Shown here one piece after another: positions 32,996-42,903 of a stretch of 64,000 bases of DNA (position 1 is the stretch's first letter; every line of letters begins with the position of its first letter). The stretch lies in assembly GCF_020360975.1 (NCBI RefSeq), contig NW_025408667.1, forward strand, positions 6,200,001 to 6,264,000, in the 5' to 3' direction. A program made the position numbers and the translations under genes. The notes beneath the pieces are model-generated. The model saw nothing but the letters and a program-made list of their open reading frames with translations, was not told where the DNA came from and did not search any database. This stretch comes from Hirsutella rhossiliensis (Eukaryota > Ascomycota > Sordariomycetes > Hypocreales > Ophiocordycipitaceae).

Positions 32996-35374
32996 TCAAA
33001 CTATCGGGATGGTTAGTATACTGCCACTACTTTTCGAAACCTTGGCCTCGTATAACCGTCTCGTTTCCGCGGCCAAGTTCTTGAGTCTCTGCATTCCATC
33101 AAGTATGGCCTGATCCAGCCCATTGCCAATGAAATCATGGTACCTCACGGGACCAAGAAGCTTGATGCCCCGAAGCGAGGTGCACCTGGACAGTTGCACA
33201 TAGAGGCTCGTAAAATCGCACTTGGAGGGTTCACCATTGGTCACACGATTTCCACGCAGCTCCAACAGTACCTCCACGAAGGTTTTACCCTGGGCTTTGT
33301 AATCAGTGAGAACGAACGCCGGTACGACGGGCAATCCACGTCGCGTGCATCTTGCCGACAAGAATTTGAAGTGAGAGTTAGTCGAATCAAGTGTATGTGA
33401 CATGGGGCGGATGAGAACCGTCCCCACCGGGAGGGAGGGTATCGCCAAGGTTTTCGTCTCCTCGGACTGCAGAAGAATGCCGAGCGGCGGCCCGAAGTGG
33501 ATGGTCACGTCATCCGCCAAGTGGTATCCTGGGTGATTGGGATCGAGTATTACGTCCACGGCAGTAAAGTCCGCCCCATTCACCACTTTCAAACCCGTGT
33601 AGATGTTTTTGTTCACAACCACAGGCATGCCCTGAGCGTAGAAGAAGACGCCGGGGACTTTGCAGGCGGAGTCGTCACCTTGTCCTATGGTTCGCGCTAC
33701 GATGTTTGGAGAAAGCGTGCCGTTGCGCCAGGTGTGAGTCGAGACAAAGATACGGATATGCTGCCTGTTGAAGCGCGCCCAGCCCACGACGGCTTCCATG
33801 TTGAGGGCCCAGCGGGTGCGGTTCAGCGGCGTTATAGCACGCAAACCGTCATGGAAGGTGATTTGGGAGCGTCCTACAATGTTGGCATTGAGCAAGCTCA
33901 GATCTTGCTGGGTCTGCCGGCCGTTACGGACTCGATCCAGGAGTGCGCGGAGTTGGGGATCGTTGCGTGCGCGGACTTGGTCTTCGAGGAGCACAACGGT
34001 TTTGAACATGTACCACAATCTGCAGCCGCTGTGGTGAGAGATGGTGGCTTGTCGCAGGGGGGGGTCTGTGTTCGGTCCGGCGGTCTGTTGATCAGGAGGC
34101 TTGTTTCCCGCACGGGGGGCGAACTGGTAGAAGTCTCCCATCAGTAGAACGACAGGCATCCCACCAAACGGCTCGTCCGGACAGTCACGGAGTGCCTGCA
34201 GGTGACGACTGACGTTGTGCAGAGTGGCTCCTCCCAGCATACTGACCTCGTCAATCACGAGTACCAGCTTCAGTTTCCATATCCATTTCTTCGCCTCCGA
34301 GAAGGGGGGAGGCGGTTTGTTTGGATTGCGATTGGAATCCAACCCACAGGCCGAGTGGATTGTCGTGCCACCAATCTGGGCCGCCGAACTGCCCGATGTG
34401 CCGGTTATCTGCAGAAGATGTGGCTGGTCTCTCGCCGCGAACACGCCCTTCAGGGCATCGATAATCCTTGACTTTCCCGTGCCTCCCGGCCCGCCGGTAT
34501 ATTGAAGATGCTGACCAGCTGAGTCCGGATCGGCAGTATACTTGTCCAGAAATACGCAAACGAGTTGAAGGGCCATGGTCTGTAGATAGTTCAGTGTAAA
34601 GCTAGCGGCCGTGGTGCGTCCCATCTCCACGAAGCTAGTGACCGGGCTGACGTCGACAAGCATCCGAGGGCCTTGTTCATCGAGGTCACTACCCGGGAGC
34701 GCGGCGGCGGACTCCATATCGCCGTAACGAGCTAGGGTATCGTCAATGTCGGCGCCATTCGCGGACAGCACGGTGCGCTGAGAACCAGCCTCGATATCGT
34801 CCAGCATCCGAAGATGCAATAGTTGTTGGGCTTTGGCCGCTGCTTGGACATCGTCTCGAGAGATTGGAAATTGGCACAAGGCGTCACCTTGATCATGGGG
34901 TATATTCCGGTATAGATCGTCCTGACGTAGCACAAAAGGCTGTTCTTCTTCAGCCGGGTTCTCTTCGCACAGGTCGCGTATTAAACCTCCAAGGACGGGG
35001 GAGTCTTTCGTGGCGTCTGTATCTTGCACGGCATTTCGCAAAATCTGGAGTAGGGCTCTGTAGGCCTGACGATGGGCCATCGCTGGAGGCTCCTCTTCGT
35101 AGCGGCCATCGTCAAGTGGGTACTCGACGTCAATTGTGTCGTCACCCTCCGATCGACTGGCCCAGAGCTTCGCGTCTTTACGCGCATCCTCGGCAGACTT
35201 TCTCAAAAGACAAATGTTGGAGACGTAGAAACGGAGGCGGGGACAAAGCCGCGCTCGATGCCTCGTCCATATGTCGGTTATATCGCCTTGGCTCTCAGAA
35301 ATGAAGTTTTCCCAAGGGACGAATAACGCCAAATGTAGGACAGAATTTCTGCACAGGCCGTCAGACGGAGCCAA
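32996..35374 (-). CDS. Helitron B Pif1-type helicase, 792 aa
   Basis: Single open frame carrying the helicase half of the Helitron protein, separated from the Rep half. It includes a linker (HLALFVPWENFISESQGD), Walker A GGPGGTGKSR, the GTSGSSAAQIGGTTIHSACG block, Walker B VLVIDEVSML, MGDFYQFAP, LEDQVRARNDPQLRALLDRV and the C-terminal AFVLTDYKAQGKTF and LYVQLSRCTSLRG motifs. It is continuous, unlike copy A. However, two G-run length changes (about 34057-34064 and 34116-34121) make about 17 residues after MGDFYQFAP read out of the original frame before it is restored. The ATG at 35374 is internal to the ancestral protein, so translation from it is not assured. Conserved helicase motifs are otherwise complete. 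Confidence 0.75.
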   Translation of the reverse strand: MAPSDGLCRNSVLHLALFVPWENFISESQGDITDIWTRHRARLCPRLRFYVSNICLLRKSAEDARKDAKLWASRSEGDDTIDVEYPLDDGRYEEEPPAMAHRQAYRALLQILRNAVQDTDATKDSPVLGGLIRDLCEENPAEEEQPFVLRQDDLYRNIPHDQGDALCQFPISRDDVQAAAKAQQLLHLRMLDDIEAGSQRTVLSANGADIDDTLARYGDMESAAALPGSDLDEQGPRMLVDVSPVTSFVEMGRTTAASFTLNYLQTMALQLVCVFLDKYTADPDSAGQHLQYTGGPGGTGKSRIIDALKGVFAARDQPHLLQITGTSGSSAAQIGGTTIHSACGLDSNRNPNKPPPPFSEAKKWIWKLKLVLVIDEVSMLGGATLHNVSRHLQALRDCPDEPFGGMPVVLLMGDFYQFAPRAGNKPPDQQTAGPNTDPPLRQATISHHSGCRLWYMFKTVVLLEDQVRARNDPQLRALLDRVRNGRQTQQDLSLLNANIVGRSQITFHDGLRAITPLNRTRWALNMEAVVGWARFNRQHIRIFVSTHTWRNGTLSPNIVARTIGQGDDSACKVPGVFFYAQGMPVVVNKNIYTGLKVVNGADFTAVDVILDPNHPGYHLADDVTIHFGPPLGILLQSEETKTLAIPSLPVGTVLIRPMSHTLDSTNSHFKFLSARCTRRGLPVVPAFVLTDYKAQGKTFVEVLLELRGNRVTNGEPSKCDFTSLYVQLSRCTSLRGIKLLGPVRYHDFIGNGLDQAILDGMQRLKNLAAETRRLYEAKVSKSSGSILTIPIV

Positions 35375-35389
35375 AACGGTGCCGGGGGG

Positions 35390-38130
35390 TTAGAGAGTAC
35401 CGCTTAATATACACTGGGTGATCGTCGTCATGGTCGTCGCTGATGTATCCTTGGAAGATCGGGACGGCGTACTGGTCGGGCCGTCGAAGCTTTGCATCCA
35501 GCCGTCACAGTCGGAATCCTGCCCATCGAGAAAAATGTGAGATTCATCTTCACTCCGACCCTTTCGACGCACCAAATGAATCATCGACATGTAGTCATAC
35601 AGGCATAAGTCCCGTAGAACATGGCCCCGGTAGGCGTACGCATCTACACGATACGATTCTTCCGCGGGATTGGCCATGTCGTCCATCAGGTTTCGGTAAC
35701 CGCATGTTGCCGTCCAGCCAGAGGAGTCCATGCAAGTGGAGGCTGCCTCGCTCGTTCGTTTCCACCGTGGCGTAGTAGTGGCTGATCTTCCCGAAGATCG
35801 ATTCCTGGCCTGTGTTCACGTATTTGTCAAAGAATAGAGATATTTCTCGGTGGAAGAAGATGGCCGAGCTGACCGGATCCATGGTGCTGAGGGCGATTCT
35901 GTCGTACTTTTCACGGAGATCGGCCAAAAGCTCCTTTGCAGAGTCATAATCATGGAGCCTATGAATGGCAAGCTTCATCTTTACCGGATTATTTATGTCG
36001 TTGGGACTGATGGTAATCCAGATTGCAGGCATACCGGCCCAAATGTCCAGAGCTTGGATCTTCCTCCGCATAAGCAGACGGGATTCGTTGGAGAGCGGCT
36101 GTGCATGACCAAAAATCGACAGCTCGCGGAGCAAGAGCGATATGTCGGGGTCCGACGTAGTCCTTGTCTCCCGCATCTCCGCCTCGGCCCTCTTCAGTCG
36201 GTCCTCGGTCAAGTTCGCATAGGCCTGCTCAAACCTGTTGAAGGAATCTTTAGCGACACGAACCATGCTGATGCGGCGGTTGGAGGAGCGGAGGAGGGTG
36301 TTGAATACTAAGAAACAAAAGACAGGATGGGTGGCGAACCGGCCTCCATGCCGTTGCAATACGTATTTGGCCCAGTAATTAAGCGAGTGATTCGGACGAC
36401 GGTCGGCAGGGCCGCCTTGTCGTCTGTGACTCGAGTCGCACTTCGATTTCGGGCCGCCCCTTCCCCACGGGAAAAGCTTCGGAAATGTTCGAGGGAAGAA
36501 ATCTTCGTGCAGGTTGTCTGCAAAATCCGCACCACGCTCTACTCGGACAAACGGCTGGTCTCCCGTAGTTTGGACCTGCATAACGCACAGCACAGAGTTG
36601 CCATGTCGATCCGGATTGGCGTTGACGATGTCGGCCAGAAACGACAGTTTATCGGACTCGGCGAAGGCAGCCGGACCATCGAGAGGAAACATGCCGGATG
36701 TAGACGTCTCACAGACAGTGTCCACTTCCTGGCCGATGGCAGCCGAGTCGGGGACAAGAGTCACCGGCTCACCAGGAGAGGGTTGAGTCTGCTCGGTCGA
36801 CAGAGTACAGTTCAAATCGCAAGATTCGGCGATGAAAGTAGGATCGATCGAGTTCACCAGTTCATCGATGCTTCTAAAGCTGTTTTCCTGCAAGCCTCGA
36901 TCGGTGTCCGGGACTATGTGGTCCGTTTGTGTCTTCTCAACAGTCGACGGTTCCTCTCTTCGCATGCGGTCCATGATGACGGTCGGAACAGTGGAGCCGT
37001 CGGCATACTGCCAGCCGTCCATCTCTGCTTGGTTGATTGCGATACCCTCATAAAGCGGGTTGTTCCTTTGTAGCCATGCCAAGGCAGCTGCCACTCGAGA
37101 TTTGCGCACCTGAAGCAGGTTTCTGACGTCTGCGGAGCCAGGTTTAGCCGAACCGCTCCAAGAGACGTGAATGTTCTCGATGGCCTGCAGCAAGGGATGA
37201 GGAAGAACCGTGGCCACGAGATCGTCCACTTTGTTCGGAAAGACGACAATATGTCCTTTCACGTGCTTGCGGTAACTGATTCCCGAACGGGTCTTGTTGT
37301 CGACGGTGAACTTAGTGATATAGCCAAAAGGTGCATGCAGGGCAATGAGTCTCTCTTCGACGGAGAGAGGTCATCAAGCTCTTCGGGTACCGGTGCTCAC
37401 AACCGATGGCCATGTTGTTGACCGAGCAGGCCTTAGGCAGCCGCCCACTGTCGAAGCTGGCGCGACACTCGCGGCACACGTCAACTCCGGCGCCCTCGTG
37501 CGACGGAAGGCACGCATCACACTCCTGGAGAGCCATGGCCGTCTGTAGCAGCAAGGGTGACAGACGACCCCTCCACTGCATGGTGGTGAGTTCGCAAGGC
37601 GATGTCTTCCTGTAGCAGAAGACGCAGTGGGAGACCGGCAACGTCCTCTCGTCCGTAAACGCTTGGTAGAAAGACTTGGAGGCCTCAACCTGAAGGGCAA
37701 GTGGAACTTCGTGGCACCAGGATCGCGTTGATGACGCAAGCTCCTTGACGCGGAAACAGGCGTCATAGTGATGTAGAGTGGACTCGACAGAGTCCCGCTG
37801 GAGTTGAACGGTTTCTCGCATCGGCCGGGGCCTTTTGGGGCGCCTTGGCTGCGTGGGCGGTGGAGTGGGAAGTGCTTGCTCTTCTCTAGGTCGTTTGGGT
37901 GATGGAGTGGCTGGCGGCTGCGTGTGTGCGGCATATTGGTATTGAGCTTCACGGCGGCGGGTTTGGTCTTCGGCGCGCCGGCGATCCATATCGTGCAAGA
38001 CACGGAGGATCTCGTCATGGGGAACTCTGACAGTCTGTGACCGGCGCTGATAGGACCGGCGCGATTCAAGATCCCGTAAGGTGCGGCGAACCTCTTCGGG
38101 TAAGACCGTGGCTGGGTGTTCTCGCGGCAT
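35390..38130 (-). pseudogene. Helitron B Rep part, missing catalytic Tyr segment
   Basis: Starts at 38130 (MPREHPATVLPEEVRRTLRD). The frame breaks at about 37312-37370, where the rest continues from 37262 (VVFPNKVDDLVATVLPHPLL). The Helitron-like N domain and HUH motif GSLHLHGLLWLDG (about 35725-35747) remain. The frame then slips and the sequence jumps from NPAEESYRV directly to DAYAYRGHVLRDLCLYDYMS. This removes the part that in copy A holds YYITNYATK. Without the Tyr pair, the replicase cannot cleave or join DNA. Confidence 0.85.
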
Positions 38131-38805
38131 GGTGCAAGGGGATGGTTCCGAACGAGTGCATGGAAGAAGGAAAGAAACAGTCTATTACTGGCACCTGGGA
38201 GCAAGACGGCGACCACGACATGTGATCGAGAAACTCAGCAAAGGTTTCGAATGCTCATGGACGGGGTAGTCTGCCGAAGCTCAGAGGTGCTTGCGTGAAG
38301 GATAGATGGGCAGACGGAGACGTCGGGTTCATGGCTCCGCTATCGCAGGGGATGGCGGCGGTTACGAAGTGAGGGCTTAGGGTTAGAAGCATCCCGCAAA
38401 ACGGGAGGGCCAATCATGTGTTGTACGGTTCTTGGCGGAGTGGATGGCGTCCTTGCCCATACGACAAGGGCCCCATGACGTCGATTTCTGGGGTAGACCG
38501 TCTCCCAGCACAGGATCCGTATCCAAATGGACAATCGGGGGGCCGGGCTGGACCATGGTCGAAGTAGGGCTCCGGCCCGGCCGGCGGGGCCGGAGCCGGA
38601 GCGGTCAACGCGGGCGGTGGAGGCGAGAACGGAAAAAGAGGGGGGGGAGAGGTTGTTGTGTGGCTCGGGAAAGCGGGAAAGGCATGAAGCCGAGTGGAAG
38701 GTGGCGGTGAAGGCTGGCGCAGCTCGCACGGGGCGCTAAGTGGCCCGAGCTTACGGAGGGGGCGGAAGAAAGAAGGATCCTTTCGTCTCTTCGTTCCTCA
38801 AGGCA

Positions 38806-39830
38806 TTTCCACTACTATCTCACAATTTCGTGCGTTATGTCCTGTCTTGCCACAGACGCCACAGCGCTGTTCCTTCACTACTCTCCTCGACTTGCGACCG
38901 CCATTTTGCCTCATTTCCTGCCTCAACTGCGCATCCATCTCGTTCTGAGCCTGCAGATCCTGTCCCTCGGATAGTGTCATGCTCCTCCCTTTCGGAGACG
39001 CGACTTTTGGCCTTTCGACGCCGGCTGAGTATCTCATTCTCCTCTCGAAGGATCCGGTTTTCAGACTTAAGCAGGGCAATCTGATGCATGATTCCCGCGC
39101 CCCTTCGAAAGCCGGTCGACAGCTTCATAAATAGATGTCGGCGAGCTATTCTGATGACGAGAGATTCGCCCCTTGATAAAATCCGTCTGGGAACTCGCTT
39201 CAGTCGGGTTGTTTGGCGTCTTAGAAACCCAGGGTTCGGGTCTTCCGTGACCCTCTTCCGAGGGTGTCGGCGTCCGTGGCTTCACGTCCAGGCGGGAAAT
39301 CACAGCGTCAGGGTCAAGCGGAGCAATTCCTGCCCCTCGAAAACCTGACTGGATGTTCTTTTCTGTCATTGCCTCCTGGAATGCCGCGAAAAACGCGGGA
39401 AAGAAGTCCTCTTTGGTGATGTGGCTTGTACCGGCCCTCATCTTCTTCTCGATTTGCCGGCCATACGCTTGCTTGAGCGGGCCAAAACATCCAACGTCCA
39501 GAGGCTGGAGTATATGAGAAGAATGAGGAGGCATACAGAGCGTGACGATGTTGTTCCCCTTGCAGTAGAGCTCGAAGTCCGTCGAGTGGTGACTTTCATG
39601 GCCGTCAAGGATGAGGAGGCGATAGTTGCCCGAAGAGCGCGGTTTGGTGTGCCTGTCAAAATGTCGAATCCATTCCAGGCCTCTCTCATTTGTGGTCCAA
39701 CCGTTATCAGACGTGGAGATCACCCAGTCTCGCGGTATATCGCTGTCCTCGTACCAGGTCGAGAGGTGGCACTTGCCCGAAACAATGATGAACGGTGGGA
39801 ATTCAGGCTTGCAAACAAATAAATCGTAAT
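38806..39830 (-). pseudogene. pogo/Fot1-like transposase, DDE half
   Basis: The minus strand encodes CHLSTWYEDSDIPRDWVIS, LEWIRHFDRHTKPRSSGNY, LLILDGHESHHSTDFELYCK and PPHSSHILQPLDVGCFGPLK. These are the second and third Asp blocks of the DDE_1 superfamily (pogo, Fot1). After SIYEAVDRL two frame shifts (near 39075-39100 and 38990) lead to a coiled coil (ALLKSENRILREENEIL) and a C-terminal zinc knuckle CGVCGKTGHNARNC. The last host-derived codons, EIVVE, run into the Helitron B end, which supplies Met-Pro and a TGA stop. The N-terminal half is absent; the upstream side is an A/T-rich CAAAT repeat. Confidence 0.8.
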
Positions 39831-39904
39831 CAAATCTATCCAAATCTATCCAAATCAAATCAAATCAAATCAAAGAAAATTTTATTCAAATCAAATCAAA
39901 TCAT
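39831..39904 (+). repeat. CAAAT/TCAAA simple repeat
   Basis: Runs of (caaat)n interrupted by tatc and agaaaattttatt. It marks the truncated upstream edge of the pogo fragment. Confidence 0.85.
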
Positions 39905-40203
39905 AAGGCCTTGATTTATTTGGATATTTGAATTCATTTGGATAAGCTACTACTGTCCAATCAGCGCTTTGGGTCAGCCCCAGTTCTCCTGCCCAATTTG
40001 GCAATCGGTTCGCATCTCGCAATTTACCTGCCCAGATTATTGTAAGGGCTTGATTCCCGTACCAGCGTCATGTTCAAGTCACGAAAATCTTCAAGCAGCT
40101 TCGTCCACAGAGAGCAAAATTCGCTTGAGGGTACAGTCTAACCGGCTGAACATCGCAGTTTCAACTTTCACCGTTCGACTACTCCCTGCAGGGAACCATT
40201 CAG

Positions 40204-42617
40204 ATGGCTCCGTCTACGACTCCTGACATTGCAGTAACAATGCTTTTGACTGCTCCTTCGACCACTCCCAGTGACCTTGAAGATTCCCCTGGTTTCGATG
40301 CATCTGCCACCAACAGAGAGGCGACAGTAGATACTTCATCCTCGGTTGACTACACTGGTTATGAAGGCATCGATTGGAACCGCCTTTCAGGGTATTGTAT
40401 CCGGAAACACAGACGAAGGCAGCGGACGGGATGGGTATGGGAGTATGGATTCGACATCGAGAAAGATGGTTCCGGCCGCAGATTCTGGCTCTGCAAAGAG
40501 TGTCACGCAAAGAAAGCCACAACCACTCATATGTACGACGCTGCATCCACGAGCCAAGCAAACAGTCATATGGAAGATGTCCACCGCATCAATCGAGACG
40601 GGCCTATGTCACCACAGAGGAAGAAACAACGCACTCTCTTCGACATGGCCAGTCTAGACTCGCATCGACCGAAGGATCAAGCCTTGATGAACGCCTTCAT
40701 TGCGTCGTTCGATCCTCTCCACTTTCAGAATTTGCTTATACGCTGGGTGGCCTGCGACAACGTCCCCTTTCATAAGCTTGAGAGTCCGTACTTCCGCGAG
40801 CTTATGGAGTACGTAAATAGTGCTATTATTGAGTCGGGAAGCCTCCCTACCCATAGCACTATTCGCGAATGGATTATACGGTCCTTTGACCGTCACAAAG
40901 GCGTCGTGACTGAGCTCCTTGGTCGTTCGCTTAGCCGCATCAACATCTCCTTTGATGGGTGGTCCTCTCGCAAGTTTACCTCCCTCCTCGGCCTCACAGT
41001 ACACTTTCTTGATGACGAAGGGAACTTCCGAACATTCCTTTTGGGCTTGCCGCAAATCGAAGGCCGTCATACCGGGGAGAACCTTGCAGACCGCGTCAGC
41101 GAAATTATTCACGAATATGGGTTAGAGGATTGCATCGGGTACTTTGTGACAGACAATGCAGAGAGTAACGACACATGTCTGGAAGACCTAGGCGTTGAGT
41201 TTGGCTTCAATAAGCAGCACCGACGGCTCCGTTGCTGTGGGCATATTATTAATCTCGTCGCCCGATCTATTCTTTTCGGCGCCGACCCCGACGCCTTTGA
41301 GGAGGACTGCCAAGCCCATAAAGAGATTCGAGATGAGATGAAGCTCTGGAGATCGGAGGGCCCAATTGGAAAGTTGCACAATATTGTTCACTGGGTGCAA
41401 AGATCTGGCCAGCGCATTGAGAAGCTCCACAAGCTCCAGCTTATTGAGAACACCGCCTTGAACCTTGAAGACAAGACAACATACGATGTCATCTCGGATA
41501 ATGCCACACGCTGGAACTCATCGGAGGCGATGATGCAGAGAGGCTACCGTCTCCGGAACACGCTTGATTCCATGGTTCAGGCAGAAGTTACGGAATGGAA
41601 CCAATACGTCGCCAGGAGGACTCAGAACGGGACAAAGCCGATGCCAAAGAAGAGTAGGAAGAAGCCGGCCATTGTTGACGATAAGATGTCTGTTGAGGAC
41701 TGGTCAGTGATTGCGGAGTATCTGACCATATTGAAGCCGTTGAAGATAGCTACCAAACGTCTAGAAGGCCGACCTAAGGAAGGTGAGCTGGACGTAGCTT
41801 CTCGTGGCAAGGGTTATGCTTACATGTTTTAGGTAAATTCGGTGCGATTTGGGAGGTTTTACTAACGATGGAGTGGCTTCTGAAGATTTTGGAAGAGTCA
41901 AAGTTGAAACATGAACGAGATGAAGAACCGTACCTACGCATTGGTTGCAATCTGGGCTGGATGAAGCTTGACCAATACTACAGCCTAACCGAAGATAGCC
42001 CCGCATATCTCGCCGCCCTTGTCCTCCATCCTGCCTTTCGCTGGTCAACTGTCGAGTCACAATGGGCAGACCATCCTGAATGGTTGGTGAGAGGAAAGGC
42101 AGCTGTACAAGGGCTATGGGAGGAGTATCGAAACCTCCCTGTGGAGCAGGATACGATACCCGAGCAACCCACTATTGCAACCAAAACAACCGACTTAGAT
42201 GACTTTATGGCTTCGGTCAGAAAACTTGGCACTCAGTCTGCACCTTTACTATCAGCTGTGCGCGATGAGTACGCAGAGTGGGTGGCTACTACCGATCCGG
42301 GCGATTGTTTGGTGGAAAATCCGATCCAGTATTGGCTTCTCCGAAGACGCCAGTTTCCGCGTCTGTCGCGGATGGCCATTGATCTCTTCTCAATTCCAGC
42401 GATGTCTTCCGAACCGGAGAGAATATTCAGCCTTGCAGGACAGATGGTTACATCTCAGAGAGGCCGACTCCGCGCCGATATCATAGGAGCAGCTCAATGT
42501 TTATCGTCTTGGGAGAAAAGTGGGGCTATCCAAATGGCAATTGTAGTAGTAGTAGTAGTAGTAGTATTGATTACCGTCTGGGACATCCCTATAAGGGCAA
42601 AAGACGTGCTAGGCTAG
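40204..42617 (+). pseudogene. hAT transposase, interrupted by a 20-nt insertion with stop
   Basis: From 40204: a Ser/Thr-rich start; a BED zinc finger (W...WLCKECHAKK, then NSHMEDVH); the hAT catalytic core (INISFDGWSSRKFTSLLGLT, GYFVTDNAESND, RRLRCCGHIINLVARSIL, ISDNATRWNSS); and, after 41832, the C-terminal dimerisation domain (NPIQYWLLRRRQFPRLSRMA, FSIPAMSSEPERIFSLAG, RGRL). Catalytic Asp/Asp/Glu are visible. The first frame ends at TAG 41830-41832 within a 20-nt segment, 41813-41832. Skipping that segment joins RGK to GKFGAIWEVLLTMEWLL in one frame, giving roughly 800 residues. The last residues, eight consecutive Val, come from a GTA repeat. No terminal inverted repeats were identified. 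Confidence 0.8.
42543..42566 (+). repeat. (GTA)8 microsatellite
   Basis: Eight uninterrupted GTA units in the hAT 3' coding end, read as a poly-Val run. Confidence 0.95.
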
Positions 42618-42903
42618 GTATAGTACAAGATGGGGATGCTCGTCGGAGACCCGTCGCGCGTTCCTTACTTCTACTCCCCTATCTAGCAATTCTTGGACTC
42701 TGTGGCCGCTCGGATTCTCAGGTCCCTTCCCCCGTCAGCGGGTTCCGGGCACGGCGGCGAAGCCGTAATATTAGTCAGTCTTCGGTCAGAGCCGGGTGAC
42801 TGAGAAAGCCCACGCAGTCAGCTGGGCCGTAGGCCACAGGAGCCTACGGGCAGAAAACATAGAAAGAGAGAGTTGTACATATTAGGTTGGAGGTTGCCTC
42901 GAG

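Larger units (their letters stand above)
32978..38805 (-). mobile_element. Helitron B, internally deleted
   Basis: Same subfamily as Helitron A. The 3' end is GTCGTAG on the minus strand at 32978-32984, followed by host T. The 5' end is TGCCTTGAGG on the minus strand at 38805 inward, preceded by host A. The 5' leaders of A and B share gcttacggagggggcgg and ggatcctttcgtctctt next to the end, but much of the leader between there and the start codon differs. About 845 bp present in A (24868-25712) are missing from B near 35640. Confidence 0.75.

Noticed and set aside
41813..41832. A functional 20-nt intron in the hAT gene
   Set aside because: Far shorter than known fungal spliceosomal introns. 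It is kept only as a finding to test.
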